From: Delphinapterus leucas
Taxonomy: Eukaryota; Chordata; Mammalia; Artiodactyla; Monodontidae
Reading direction: 5' to 3'
Length of the DNA stretch: 64,000 bases
NCBI RefSeq assembly: GCF_002288925.2
Contig: NW_022098036.1
Location: 40,217,503-40,281,502 of the forward strand
The translations under genes were made by a program, and so were the position numbers. The notes under the pieces were generated by a model. The model was given only the letters and a program-made list of their open reading frames with translations, was not told the DNA's origin and ran no database searches. Below, in pieces: positions 1-12,491 of this stretch (position 1 is the first letter of the stretch; every line of letters begins with the position of its first letter).

Positions 1-1765
1 TACTATGCAAAATGTAAAGCTAAAAGTAACTAATGCTCTTCAGAAGTATGGTAGCCTTTGCAAATTGGAATTAATTTGTTTTGAGTAAACGGAAATTAGT
101 CTGTTAAATGAAGCATATAAAAAAGGATTACAAAGGGGTAGGAGACTATCTCACCAGGATAGTTAAAACCCACACATTTGTATGAGTCAGGAGAAGTACG
201 GTCCTTTAAAAATGATCTTATTCGTTCCAATTGCCTGAGCTTTGTGCCTCCTGATGTGATCCGGAGATTTGGCAAAGGAGAAACATATTTAGAATCTTAC
301 TCATTAGAATACTGAACTCATCCGTCAGCCTGATTGACAAGGTCTTAGACAAAGCATTTTGCCTGGCACACAACCTGTACTGAGATTTTCCTGTGGCTAT
401 AATGTAGCACACCTGACAGATGTTTGAGTCATTTAAAACAGCAGGAAGTACTCATAAACACCACAGACTGGCATTCAACATGATAGGGATTATTTTTCTT
501 TTGTCTGCCTGAAGTTATATGGCCTATAATCAACAAAGGATTTAGGTATAACTAGCTAAAACGTAGGGTGTGATATCATTTTTATGCAATACTTCTCTCG
601 CTGTAAAGCTTACCAAGTGGCCTAGAAGCTGAGATACTTTTTGACACAGATGAAACACATTTTATATGTTTCCATTTTCATGATCAGAACTGGTTTAGAA
701 AAGTGTCAAGGACATTATTTGCTCATGGATTAAAGATAACATATCACCTATTTATTTTCTTGATAGTTCCTTAATGATATAATGGGCTTTCCTAAATCCA
801 TGTTAATTTTTCACTTCAATCAACATGGCGGTGATGAAGTAGAACAACTACAAGGACACTTTTTCACAATTCCCAATAACAATGTGTCTGAATTAGAAAA
901 AGAAAGGCAAAAATAAATATATACCATCTGTAGTTTAAAAAATTATATGTCCTAAGGGATGGAGATGGATGCTATTAATTTAAATGTCATGCTTGCACAG
1001 AATGAAGCATGGCAATTTTAAATTTGGCTTTATTAAAGTTTCTTTTTTAGCTCAAGTATCTCATTTGGTAAATAGCAATTGGAAGAAATGCTCACTGATA
1101 AAGTTTATTTAGGTGCTTTGGGAGCAGTAACAGGCAGGGGGCACAATACTTTCAAAATAGCATTTTATTGCATTTACAAATTATTACATAATCAAAATAA
1201 CCTTGCAGTTTACAACCACCTAGGGCCTTCAAAAATAGGGAAATTAACACTATCTTAAAGGAACAAATAAATACCATAATTGAACCATGGTGCTTCCCTG
1301 GCATATATAACACTTATTTTAGAAGTTGTTTTTATAAGCATGAGTTTGTTGGGAAAAGATTCTGGTTCTGTTCTGCAGAGGTCATGGCTTTTCTTTCAGT
1401 TTGCTTTAGGGTTCAGTGATTTGCTGGATACAGCTGCACATGCAGGTGCAGACACTGTTTCATCCTAGGATATAAGCAGAGTTTAGTATTTATGTGTCAA
1501 GATAAGTCTGTAGAAGTTAATGAACACATTCTATAAGGCTATGACCAAACACGAGGAGGAATAGTTGGAATTCCAAAAAACACATATATCTCAGAAACGT
1601 CGAAATTAGTCAATTTATCTTTCCAATGTTTTATTTATTCCTGTTGCTAGCTACAGTTTACTGTATTTTCCTAATACTCACACTCTAACCCCTATATATC
1701 CAGGCTGATGACCCATACTGACATTTGATTTTTGGTCCATTGATGGTGATATTTTGAGCAAGATT
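1..1765. other. Unique AT-rich sequence, no gene seen
   Basis: I see no exon, RNA gene or recognisable repeat here. The open frames present are 60-100 codons long, lack recognisable domains and have the composition of random AT-rich DNA. The sequence CAACATGGCGGTG near 821-833 resembles a YY1 site, but it is isolated and has no promoter context. Confidence 0.6.
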
Positions 1766-1942
1766 TTTTTTAACATCTTTATTGGAGTATAATTGCTTTA
1801 CAATGATGTGTTAGTTTCTGCTTTACAACAAAATGAATCAGTTATATATATATATATGTTCCCATATCTCTTCCCTCTTGCATCTCCCTCCCTCCCACCC
1901 TCCCTATCCCACCCCTCCAGGCGATCACAAAGCACCGAGCTT
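1766..1942 (-). mobile_element. L1 3' UTR fragment, 5'-truncated
   Basis: Read on the minus strand, this piece ends in the cetartiodactyl L1 terminus CTCCAATAAAGATGTT plus an A tail. The tail appears as a T run at 1766-1773. The same terminus is found at 38660-38680 on the plus strand and at 43270-43300 on the minus strand. The C-rich block at 1880-1918 is the complement of the G-rich L1 3' UTR tract, and homology stops after GCTCGGTGCTTTGTGATC. Only about 180 bp was inserted, so it has no coding content. Confidence 0.85.
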
Positions 1943-2221
1943 ATTTTAGCTACCTTCAGGATTAGACGTTCTGCCCTGCTAGCTACTTTGGAAAGGAGCT
2001 TCTTAAGACCATTGTAATCTAATGGTTTTAGATTAGATATGTATATCTTAGATATGTGTATCTGTGCTTTTGATTTCATTTTAAATAAATTCACTCAGAA
2101 GGGGAGAGAGCAGAGCTTTGAAATAATATAAATGAGACCTACACTGTGAGCACTGACTATGCTAGTCCCCTCAAGTGGAAAGATTTTCCTTCAGATTTGA
2201 ACTAAATTTCCATTTCCTTAG

Positions 2222-2476
2222 GGAAGCTTGACCTGACCTTTCTGACTAGCTCAAGTCCCCCTCTTATGTGCTTTCAAAATACCATGTAACACTCCTTTAT
2301 CATGAGTGTCACCATTGCAGTTTCACATTTATTTTTTGCTTATTTGATTAATATCTGTCTCTCCCACTAAACTCCAAGCTCCATAATGATAGGGATTGTG
2401 TCTGTTTTTCTCATCCTTTTATCCTTGGTACTTTGCATGTGATGGGGACTCAGTAAATGATTGTCGAACAAATGCA
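2222..2476 (+). mobile_element. L2 LINE 3' end
   Basis: The order of blocks matches the 3' end of the ancient mammalian LINE L2. A pyrimidine-rich coding tail comes first, then CTCCCACTAAACTCCAAGCTCC, then a GGGATTGTGTCTG block, and finally GGGACTCAGTAAATGATTG near 2443-2462. It is old and diverged, and I see no A tail or duplication. Confidence 0.7.
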
Positions 2477-4114
2477 TTTTATAAAGCACCTACTTGATAT
2501 TATTTATATAATTTTAAAATGTTTAATTATAATTTTGAAATATTCTTAAAGCATACAGTACTCTTCCAGCATTTTGGTGGTGTATATTGTATGGTTTTGG
2601 CAGACCAGTAAATAACAGCCTCTTTCCCTCCCTACTGTGGAATCATTTGAGAGATGCATCCAAAATTCAGACATGGATTGGAGGACATGGCTTAAACGTG
2701 AGGCACGACTGTGTTACTAATTCCTCATCTTTGCTCATTTCAACCTCACCAGTCACAGTCAGGTTCCTACTTGGGAACAAAGTGGACGAAAAATTATCTT
2801 TGATCAATGGATAATGTTCAGGCTTTAAGTTAGAAGACTGAACTATCTGTGAATTATAAAATAACATACATCAACTGGAAGAATGAAATAAACTTCTCTG
2901 AACTTTGATATTTGAACCTTAAAAGTTTCAGATACAGTCTTCACTTTTTCAGTATCACAGCAGATAACAACCTGTTCCCTGTTTTCTGCCATCCCCTCCC
3001 ATGACATTGAAGTCATAATTATCAGCAAGCAATATATGCACCAGGAACGGTGTCAGTACTTTACATCTACAATCTTATTTTATCTGGGAGGGAGTAGAGT
3101 GTAGATGTTAAGAGCGGTGTAGCGTAGAGATCAAGATCCTGGTTAAATGATGCACTGTATACAACGTGTTTAGTAGCACAGCACCGGATAATATAGTCCT
3201 CTATAAAATGCAAGTCACCATGATGACGATGATGATCACTATAGCAAATGGAATTTCCCACCGTTCAGTTTACTCAATTATGGCTCAGTGCTGGGCTGTT
3301 CTCTTCTATAACAGTCCCACTCTTCTGGGTGTTAAGAACCTCTTCTTTATCTTTTGGGAATCTTGGAATATTCTGGACTTTCAAAAGAGAGTGCACATGA
3401 AGACAGTGGCAGTCTGCATGGAGCTAGCAAAGACTCAGGTAGGCACCTCTTGACCAGAGGCCCACACTGTTCAGTGAGGAGATGAACAGCTGGCATGACT
3501 TCTCTGTCTGGGCAAACATTAGTGTTCCCTGGTGCTGGCTTCAAAGATTAGGCCCTTGAAAGTGTTTCTGAGTCTCTGTATGCTGACCCCATTCCTCTCC
3601 ACCCATGCCTCTCGCATTCATTCCCTCCACTTCCACTTTTGACTTCCACTAAAGTCTCACCCTGTCTGCCAGCTTCCTCTATCCCCCCTCATAAGCTCAG
3701 GTGACTCATCTATTCTCCAAGGAGGTATGGGTAAGAATGATCTAGGTCTTCGTCTGGTCTCTCCAGATTTACTTCCTTTGGCTGTAAAAAGCTCTTTTTC
3801 CTCCTCCATTTCCTCCTTCTCCTCTTCCTTCTTTATTCTAAAAAGCCTGTTCTGGAAGTTAAAATAAAAACAAACATTGATTATATCTTGATCCTTTTTT
3901 TTCTTTCACTTTAGAAATCATACTTCTCCCTAAAGCAATGTTGAAGCCTTTTTCCTACTGGGGAAAAGTCATCACATCCCCTTATGGAAGTGGGAGAAAG
4001 AAATTAATATGAAATGATATTCCAAGCCATTATTTTTTTTCAAAACAACACTATCAATTAAACACAGTTACCCCTAGTTTGTAAACAAACAAACCAACCC
4101 TAATACACTGACAA
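2477..4114. other. No gene seen; low-similarity old repeat traces
   Basis: There is no recognisable exon or RNA. 3030-3170 has weak MIR-like wording (a TTTACATCTACAATCTTATTTTAT block), too diverged to call. 3560-3850 is pyrimidine-rich with CTCCTCC runs. The small ORFs, such as 3166-3453 on the plus strand, show no known domain. Confidence 0.5.
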
Positions 4115-4186
4115 TGCAAGTATCTTGCTCATGGTCACAGCCAGAAATAAGCCCAGGAACTCTGGCTTCAAAGTTCATAACAGAGT
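4115..4186 (+). repeat. MIR SINE core fragment
   Basis: The stretch reads like the MIR core: AAGTATCTTGCTCATGGTCACAGCC corresponds to the conserved 'aacttgcccaaggtcacacagc' region. It is followed by an AGGAACTCTGGCTTCAAAG block matching the 'ggattcgaacccaggtctg' part. It is a short, mammal-wide, ancient copy. Confidence 0.5.
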
Positions 4187-4210
4187 GTTTTTCCAAAGAA
4201 GAAGCACTAA

Positions 4211-4282
4211 AATGCTCTCCCTTGCCTCAGAACCTTTGCACATACTGCTTGCTTTTCCCACAGCCTGGCTAACCCCTACTAT
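4211..4282 (+). mobile_element. L2 LINE fragment
   Basis: The block CCTCAGAACCTTTGCACATACTGCTTGCTTTTCCCACAGCCTGGCTAAC matches the L2 segment just upstream of its 3' end (the typical wording is 'gggcctttgcacatgctgttccctctgcctgg'). It is a fragment only. Confidence 0.5.
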
Positions 4283-5399
4283 AGTGGTCTCCAAATGGGC
4301 TGACATGTCGTGTATCCCAGGGTTTGAATGGAACGATTCATTGAAATGTGGGAAGAAAATATTACCACTTCAATTTCTGTCTACAAAGTAGAAATAAGTA
4401 AAACGTTTTAAATGTGTACTCTGACTTGACACTGGTGTTTTCGGTGCCCTTGAGGATGTTTAGAAGGAGAGGACGTTCCGCAGTGGGGGGAGAGCATGGC
4501 AAAGCCCTGACTCTTGTTCATACAGTGTGTGGTACAAAATGTTTTACAATTTAACCATGCCCAGTTAAGTGGATTTATGGCTGTACTCTCTCATTCTAAA
4601 TAAACCAATCCTCACAAAATGGGCAAAGGTCATAAAAAAATTGTCCTGAAAAAAATAACCCCCAAGACTGAAGAGAAAACTATTACTCCAAGCACAAGCA
4701 AATGACAGAAAAAGAACAAAGCTGCCATGTCACCTATTGTGAGTATCAGCAAAGTAAGTTGACACATAGAAAGCATCCGAGGAGATAAATTAATACATAT
4801 TCACCATGCGTTACCAGAGACTGAGCTGTGATGGAATTGGGTCCCAGTAAACAAGCATCACTCTGCACCTTCACATCATCCTTCGAAAGCTAAGCCTGGT
4901 GCTCTCCTCTACTCTGAGCCACCACTGAGTGGTGGTGCCCTGGCTTCTCAGTGGACTCATTCTTCAGCATAGTGAACACTTCCTCCAGTCACCCCCGTCC
5001 AAAGCCCCAGTAAGACAGCAAGAAGGAGCAAGAATTTCCTTCTCTCGCGCTCAGTAAGGGGTCTAGGTCCAGCTTTCCTTGCCCTGTCTACTTCAGTCAT
5101 TCCTGTTCTTAGGCAGACCACAAAATGCATAGCTGATGGGTAAGAGAGGTGGTGAGGGTTGGAAGGGTTAAAGGGAGAAAGTGGACTCAAAGCTTCTCGG
5201 ACGCAACCCTCATTACCCCCTTTAGCAACAACGATCACTTGTGGAATGGCCGTGGTAGTCTTTGGCAGCCTTGCGTGCTGGCCGTGCAGGGTCACCTTAT
5301 GACGTGGCAGTGGAGAGCAAGGCCAAAGGCAGTGTCAGCCAGGAAGCTGTCTCAGGAATCCAGGTTGGGCTAAAAGGTGACCTCGAACAAAGTAGAGAC
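4283..5399. other. No gene called; locally GC-richer segment
   Basis: GC content rises around 4920-5340. Two overlapping ORFs lie here: 5149-5373 plus, 74 codons, and 4957-5295 minus, 112 codons. Neither shows a recognisable domain, and I see no CpG island of useful length, TATA-type promoter or clear splice signals. It could be an old unrecognised repeat. Confidence 0.5.
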
Positions 5400-5530
5400 C
5401 ATGGACGCATTTGAGAAATGAAGGAGATAGAAAGTAAAGATTTGAGTCGTAGATAATCTCATGTTTCTGGCTTAGATACTTGCAGACTTGGTGATGCCAT
5501 TAAGAGAGGGGTCGCTGAAAAAGAGGGACA
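5400..5530 (-). mobile_element. Possible L2 LINE fragment
   Basis: The wording CTCATGTTTCTGGCTTAG ... GGTGATGCCATTAAGAGAGG resembles the complement of an internal L2 segment ('gatgactccaaggtttctggcctgag ... ggtggtgccatttactgagatgg'). Divergence is high, so this is tentative. Confidence 0.35.
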
Positions 5531-5589
5531 CATTTGTAGGGTAAAAAAGATGAATATAAGGTAAGAATTAGTCACTTTATGATTCCACA

Positions 5590-6240
5590 CTAAATTCGGG
5601 TCTCACCTTGATTTTTGTAACAACCTCCTCCCGTGACCTCTGTTTCCTCTCTTGGCTCTCTGCATTCTATCCTCAACATTGAAATCAGAGTGATCTTTCA
5701 AAACTGCCAATCAAATGACGTCAGCCTCTGCTTAACACCCCCAATGACTGATTAGCCCGACTTCCTGATGCAGCTGTGTCTTCTCTAGCATTGCCTCTTG
5801 TCACGTTTCCCTGTTCTCTTCACACTGATTCAATTCTTAAGATGCATCACATTTTTTAGTCTTTAGATATTTGCATATGTATCCCATCTGATGTGAATTA
5901 TTATTTGCTTTTCATTTATATCATTATTATTTTTAAATGTTGAGTCTTATAGTTTTTATTTAAATATAACTTCCTGCTGGAAGTTTCCCTGCCTCCCACT
6001 CTTCTCTCAAATATGGATTAGATTCCCTCCTATGTGCCCCCAGTTCATCTCGTACTTCCCCTATTATGGTACATGTACTGGAACTTCATAATTTTCTGCT
6101 TGTCATAATCCCAGACTACAATATGTCAAGTCATGCTCCATTTCTGTTTTGTAACCCATATCTCTTAGTGCCCGATAGAGATCCTATTATATAGTAGATG
6201 CTCTGTTAATACTGTCTAGTGGGATTGAATGTTGAATGAT
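5590..6240 (+). mobile_element. L2 LINE, coding tail to 3' end
   Basis: Blocks follow L2 order. GTAACAACCTCCTCCC comes first, then CAGAGTGATCTTTCAAAAC and ACGTCAGCCTCTGCTTAACACCC. After an AT-rich interruption comes the 3' end, with TTCATAATTTTCTGCTTGTC and ATAGTAGATGCTCTGTTAATA near 6195-6215. It is old and interrupted, with no open frame. Confidence 0.65.
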
Positions 6241-7600
6241 TTGTACGGTGTTATTCTATAAACATAATTCTGAATGTGTATTATAAATAATTTAAGTTAA
6301 ATGAAGAGCTTGACAGTTTTATCAATGTAAATGGCTAATCTTGCTACTTCGACCCATTGGGATCTTGCTTTTGCCCATCTAGAGTATTTTGACAATTATT
6401 TAAAATAATGTGTTAATAAAGCTAACATCTTCAAATTGCAGTCTTACCATCTTTTCTGAACCCATAACAATATATTGAGATCTGAGAAAGCCTGAATTTC
6501 TGAAACTTTGTTTAATACAAACACATCTCCTTCAAATTATATTTACTCATGAGTATTATAATGTTCTAAAAGTAGACGCTTTTCTCCTTAGCTGTGACTA
6601 GTCATTTATCATTTTTCATCTGCAGAGCATGGTTCTCCATGCTAAGTTAATTATCATTTCCTATAATTTCTGTATAACTGCATATCATCCTTATTCTCTC
6701 TACGTCACTTTGAATTCTGCTGTTATCTTTTAAAACCTTCTTATTGAAGCCATCCTGCACATGGCCATCAGAATAATCTTAATATATTCAATGAATTTCT
6801 TTCAGTACCTACAGAGCTTGGTTTCAAAATTTAATGCAGGATAAATTTTCCTTCCAAATAAACACTTGTAGAATCATTTTATAAATCAGATGTGTGTGGA
6901 TGTGGATGGGTGCTTGGCAAGTAGCCATCCCTGGATGAAAAAGGAGATACTAGTTTTAGGAACAGGAGAATCAGGAAGAGAGACAAATGAGCCACAGTGT
7001 TTATAGAGTTAAGGCAGGGGAGATTTGAGCAAGAATCATGAGATATGAAACTCTGGGGAAGGGCAAGGATAAAGCTAATTATCAAGATATTTTGTGGTAT
7101 TATGCAATGTAGGGCTCTCATTCTTCACTGTTTCTTTAAGAAAAATTAATGTGTTGAACCAACATTTCACGGGATATGGATTACACCTCTCACTACCAAA
7201 AATACGTGTTGAAGCTCCAGTCTCAAGATCAGTAACAAAAGCAGCCACCCAGAAAGTATCTTTATTTTTGTCATTCATCTTCTCTTGAATATTCAGTAGA
7301 GGCAGTTATCCCCTCGCATGAATGGAAGTTCAGGCAGGTCCATGATTTTCAGATCTCTTTTTGGAAAAAATTATGGTCATTTAAAATTTCAAATATAGCT
7401 ATTATCCTGTAATTAAAAGTACCTAGTACCATGTTATAATCAAACTTCGAATCTGATTTAAAGTTAAATTTCTCCCCAGTTGGGGTCTTTTGCAGATACA
7501 AAATTTAAGAAGGGGGCTTGCTCCTTTTTCTCTCTTTGTAAGCCTTTGTTTTCACCCTTCCTTTCCTATTTTACTGACTTTCCCAGCCCTGTTGAGGCAG
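6241..7600. other. Unique AT-rich sequence, no gene seen
   Basis: I see no exon, RNA gene or clear interspersed repeat. Overlapping ORFs at 6879-7288 are 60-80 codons on both strands and show no domain. Confidence 0.55.
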
Positions 7601-7701
7601 GGGAAGAAAGGGTGGGGAAAGGGAAGCAGGGAGGAAATAAGACTTTATTATTTTAAGCAACAATTTGGGGTAGTTACACAACAATAGATAACTGATACAC
7701 A
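7601..7701 (+). mobile_element. Possible MaLR LTR 3' end
   Basis: The end of the segment, TTTAAGCAACAATTTGGGGTAG ... CAACAATAGATAACTGATACAC, resembles the 3' terminus of old MaLR (MLT1-type) LTRs, whose typical wording is 'ttaagccaccaagtttggggtaatttgttacagcagcaatagaaaactaatacac'. The 5' part is not recognisable. Confidence 0.35.
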
Positions 7702-8394
7702 CCTCTAGGTGATTTTGCTGTTTAGGACCTAGAAGAATCACATGTCCATGTGCATACTTTGTCCCGACAAATTTTGGGAATGCAGGCTGAATTCCATGCA
7801 ACTATCTCTTCTTCCAGATGATCTGTCTCTTCCCTTCTAGATTTTCCAGACAAGAGCTGGGTGCCAGTCTATCATATCCTCCTAAGAAAAGGGGCATATC
7901 TCTCTCCTCAGAGTTGCTGTGGAAACTTCTCTCATTAGACTTTGGTTTAGGACATATTATCCTATTTCTCCCGCTTCTCCAAAGAAATCATTTTCAAATT
8001 GTTTTTTTCCCCATGGAGATAAAAGACACAGTATTGTATATGTGGCTTTTGACTACTGGCTTATAACCCTTATCTATAATTCTGAAATATAAGAAGTTGT
8101 AAAAAAAAAAATAGAGAATGAACAAACATCTCTCTATAGATCTACTATATGTATCTCTTTATATATCTGTATATACAAATAGATATAGATATAGATGTCT
8201 ATCTTGTGTATTTATTTGAAAGTAATACCTCTCTTAAACTAACATGACACTATTTATAATCTTATCCCACTTGGTGGGAATATGCATACATTTTGCTGCA
8301 GAAATATTGATATGTAGTGTCCATGGAGGGTGTTATATAATATACAGTGTACTATCTCTCTAAAACTAAAAAGTTAAATTATGAAATATATATT
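7702..8394. other. No gene seen; small TAGATA-type simple repeat
   Basis: This is an AT-rich non-coding stretch. A degenerate TAGATA/TATC simple repeat lies at about 8130-8205. The 82-codon plus ORF at 7818-8066 has no recognisable domain. Confidence 0.55.
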
Positions 8395-8975
8395 TGTAAT
8401 AGTTAATTTTATGTGTCAACTTGACTGGATCATGGGGTGTCCACATATTTGGCTAAACATTATTTCTGGGTGTGTCTGTGAGGGAGTTTCTGGGTGAAAT
8501 TAGCATTTGAATTGGTAGACTGAGTAAAGCAGATTGCCCTCCCCGATTTGGGTGGGCATCATCCAATCCTTTGAGGGCTTGAATAGAAAAAAAATGTGGA
8601 GGAAGAGAGAATTTGTTCACTTTGCCTGACTACTTGAGCTGAACATCAGTATTCTCCTGCACTTGGACCAGGCCTTGTACTGTGGCTACCGGGGTTCTCA
8701 GGCCTTCAGGCTTGAACTGAAACTGTACCACTGGCTTCCCTGGGCCTCCAGCTTGCAGACAGCAGATGATGGGATTTCTCAGCCCCCATAATCACATGAG
8801 CCTATTCTGTATAATAAATTCTTTTCTCCATCCTTCCCTTCCTTCTTCTCTCTCTCTCATCTCTCTGTCTATCTATCATATATATATCTATCATACACAC
8901 ACACACACACACACACATATATAGTCTATCCTATCCTGTTGGTTCTGTTTCCTCTGGAGAACCCTGACTGATACA
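8395..8975 (+). mobile_element. Solitary ERVL-class LTR (MLT2-like)
   Basis: The element has the LTR boundary format TG...CA: it opens TGTAATAGTTAATTTTATGTGTC and closes CTGTTTCCTCTGGAGAACCCTGACTGATACA. Internal blocks (GGGTGTGTCTGTGAGGG, GAGTAAAGCAGATTGCCCTCC, GGGTGGGCATCATCCAATC, AATAATAAATTC-type polyadenylation region) fit the MLT2 group of endogenous retroviral LTRs. Flanking 5-mers ATATT and ACATC match at three positions and differ by C/T transitions at the other two, which would suit a decayed 5-bp duplication. No internal retroviral genes are attached, so it is a solo LTR. It contains an AC microsatellite. Confidence 0.65.
8866..8924. repeat. Compound microsatellite (TATC)n-(AC)n-(AT)n
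   Basis: A degenerate TATC stretch is followed by about 11 AC units at 8895-8917 and a short AT tail. It lies inside the ERVL-type LTR, just before its terminal block, where such LTRs commonly carry an AT-rich simple repeat. Confidence 0.9.
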
Positions 8976-10050
8976 ACATCCTTCCTGAAATATTTCAGAA
9001 AAGAGGCTCTGCAGCTCTACAGAAGCAACGTTTTTTCTTTGAGTCTTTGCAACACCTCATTTTGGTGTCTGATATCTATTGTCTTATCTTGCTGGTCAAA
9101 ATGCGCATTTTAACATTTTGTTACATATAGATTAACTTTTTTCTTCAAGTTACTAGCATTGCATTTATATTTCTTTTAGAAGAGTTACCCTGTATATGGC
9201 AGGTTACAAAAAGACCAGTTTTATTAGACATTGTATAGGCATGATGTATTTTCTCAAAGAAATTATCTTCTTAATGGATCAATATACTTATTTGTATCTC
9301 TTTTACATCTTAGCCTATTCTGCCCCCAAGATGTTAAATAAAAATTGTCAATCAGATTAGGGTTAGTCCTAATCCATGTTATGAGTGAGTCAGTGGGCTC
9401 ATACTGCTCAGTGGACCTGCTCCAGGGGCCTTTGGTAAGGATGAGGCAGTATCTGTGGGTCTCAGGGTTCTTGAATGCACCTAATCTAGTGGATGCTTTC
9501 TTTTAATCTGTATTAAATACTGAAATTCATGATTTTCCCTGAAGAAAAAATCGACACCGATTGTATGAAATACATAGATGTTTTGGAATTTTTGCATAAC
9601 TTAAGCTCTTCCCCATTAGCATCAGGTAGCCACAGCCACTGTTTATTTCATGAAATTAATTTCTATGCCTTATTCCACAATCTAAAGTTATTATAATTTT
9701 AAATAAATAATGGATCCATACTTAGGTACAAACCTCTCACTGAACTTTGCAAACATTTTACTTAAGCATTTTTTTCACATCTTTTTGTTACAATTTTTTA
9801 AAAAATTGACTGTATCTCCCATTAGACTCTAAGGTGTTTGGGGGTGCATTTAACTTTTCTTAATAGCTTTCTCACATAACAGGTGTTTGATATTTATTAG
9901 AAATAAATAATCTATATCCTGAGCTGCTCTAATTCAGCTCCACATGGAAAAACATATCTCACTTCTGTTCACTTTCCCTTCCCAACTTAAGCACACATCC
10001 AACACTATCTTCTGCCTTATCTATGTTTAGTTTAATTATCTTTTAATTTT
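8976..10050. other. No gene seen
   Basis: The sequence is unique and AT-rich. The only local structure noticed is a short perfect hairpin, GATTAGG-GTTAGT-CCTAATC, near 9355-9374. No ORF of interest, RNA gene or recognised repeat. Confidence 0.55.
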
Positions 10051-10061
10051 TAAGTAGAACT

Positions 10062-10225
10062 TTACAGTTTTCAAAATTTCATATATGTCATCTCGTGTGA
10101 TCCTCACCTCAACGAGACAGATTCACACAGAAGGAAAGGTATCAACCACTAAATAATTTTCATTAAGTCATAGAGCTATTGAATATAAAGGAAAAGCTAG
10201 AGATCAGTGTTTTCAGTACCATTAC
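10062..10225 (+). repeat. Probable MIR SINE
   Basis: Block order resembles MIR: TTTACAGTTTTCAAAATTTCATATATGTCATCTCGTGTGATCCTCAC at the 5' side, then a decayed middle, then CATTAAGTCATAGAGC corresponding to the core 'taagtcacacagc' region. Divergence is high. Confidence 0.45.
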
Positions 10226-12285
10226 GTTACTTTACAAAGCATAATGTCTCATTATCTTATACCCACAAAGGTTCCTGTTCCTGTTATTTTTTCTGCTCCA
10301 GATCATGAAGGTGATTACAAAGGAGTGTGTCATTGAAATGCATTTTTACTTGGTTTATGAATTTTAGTGTAAATATTTTAAAAATTAATACACTGGAATA
10401 TGTGTTCCCTAAATATTTTATCTACTTCACTACTAATGGAGTTGAAATTTAAATTTAATAGATATAGAAAACATATAATTTACTTGTGAACCAAGTAGGG
10501 TGGCTTTGTGAGAATCCTTTAAAGAAATAGTTTAGAGGAATATGTTTAAAAATCTTTTGGAGACTCTTAAAAATACTAAAACATACTGTATTTTCCAAGT
10601 TTGCCACAAGATGGCAGCAAATTCATTTGTTTAGTTTTTTAAATTGCTATCGTTTCCCCTGGTTGAAAAATTAAACCCGTTCGTGTTTCCTGAACATTGC
10701 TGCAATAGATAATGAGCTAATAGGAGATTGCAAACACAGATTTAACATCCCTTCTCCAGCCAGAATTCTCCCCTTCATTATCATTTGTACCAACACCCTA
10801 ACAGTTTCCTATAGTGAAAACATTGGCAGCATTATTTATTTTTCTCCTTCATTTTCTGGGGATGTATCTCTAATCCTTGCCATGAAGCAAATTCTTTGTT
10901 TTTTGTGTTTCATGTTAAACAGATTAACCTCCTTCTCTCCTCTGTCCCTTTCATAGAAATTGCTTTTAATTAAGCTTTGTATGTGGTTATTATAGAAACT
11001 ACCTGGCTTCTAGACTTCAAAATGCATTCAGAATATTCTAAGAAAACATTATTACTTAGAAGTAAAATATTAAGAACTACTATAATTATATCACTGCCTT
11101 GGTTCAACCCTTACTATCTCTAAAATCAAGGCCTTCAATCCTTTCTTCCCCCTAACTTTTTTTCTAAGCATTTTATTCACAACTCAATTAAGGTAAGTTT
11201 TAGTATTGTTACCAACATACAGCTTATTTATTCTCATTACCATCTTCACACGTATAATTTTTAGTATACCATGCATTTCTACTACCTCTTTGCCATTTCA
11301 TCTCTTTCTTACAAGTTTTTTGAAAAATTGCCTCTTTTTGAAAGTATACCTTACCCCAGAGTAGAAAAATGTGACCTTATTGTCTTGTTCTAGCCTCCCT
11401 AGAACTAGTTTGCTTGTAATATATATCTCTATTTACATATAGATTTACATAATATTTTATGGTTTTTTGAAAAAATTTTTAATCTTTTATATTTTTAATT
11501 TAATTGGTGTGATTTCCATTATTCAGAAGTGTCAGACCATTAGAGAATAAAATTTAATATGTCTGTTGATTTCCACTTAATTTGTTCCTCAATGTCATCT
11601 ATACATCTGTGTACATTGTAAGTTACTTAGTACTTATTTTCATGCATTTATATGTATCAAAATATAACGCTAAGCTTTACAGAACATCCTAAAATCTTAA
11701 TGATTAAAGATTCAAGAGTTTTTATTATATAGCTTTTATTTTCTATGTATGAAAACCTGAATAACAACTTTTGCCATAAAACCAAACTAATTATACTTTT
11801 ACAGTATGACGTATAGATATTTGATATGAATTAGTACATTAATATCATACAGAGACATAGGCCTTTGAGAGATTACCTGATGAGTCTACTATGGAAAATC
11901 ACATTCAAACTTTCCACAGAAGGTATGCCTTCATCTAGTCTCAATGGAAAACATAGAGAAAATTCTACAGTATCTGTCGGTTATTATTTCTGTTACATCC
12001 CTTGACACTTGCTGGCTAAATGTTCTTTGTTTTTGCTCAAGGCAGATGTTTCAGTTTATATAATAATGTGTTAGAATTTACCCAGGGCTAGATGTGGCTT
12101 TGCCTTACTATAATATCGTATTTGATCCAATACCTTGACAACCAGTCTGTTTTAATCCTAGGGACACTTTGATTCTTGTGATGGATAATGTTTCTATCTT
12201 TGCTTTTTTTCCTTTTGCAGTAGCAAATTTGGTTCACTTTTTTTGTGTGGTTTTATGGCCAACAGACACTTATTTATATATTTAT
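10226..12285. other. Unique AT-rich sequence, no gene seen
   Basis: About 2 kb without recognisable repeats or coding potential. It contains one CTCF-like motif, listed separately. Confidence 0.5.
10604..10618 (+). promoter_or_regulatory. Candidate CTCF-binding motif
   Basis: CCACAAGATGGCAGC fits the CTCF core form CCASNAGRKGGCRS at every fixed position. The site is in unique sequence, outside recognised repeats. A 15-bp motif match alone does not show occupancy. Confidence 0.4.
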
Positions 12286-12491
12286 TGAATTTTATTTTTT
12301 TTGATACAGCAGGTTCTTATTAGTCATCAATTTTATACACATCAGTGTATACATGTCAATCCCAATCGCCCAATTCAGCACACCACCATCCCCACCCCCC
12401 CGCAGCTTTCCCCCCTTGGTGTCCATACGTTTGTTCTCTACATCTGTGTCTCAACTTCCGCCCTGCAAACTGGTTCATCTGTACCATTTTT

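Noticed and set aside
821..833. YY1-like CAACATGGCGGTG
   Set aside because: A single short match without promoter context or CpG island.
4957..5295. Minus-strand ORF of 112 codons in a GC-richer segment
   Set aside because: No recognisable domain, no supporting promoter or splice signals, and an overlapping ORF on the opposite strand; it is most likely chance.
12241..12300. T-rich run that could be read as an origin or terminator-like element
   Set aside because: It is the complement of the L1 poly(A) tail with adjacent AT-rich flank.
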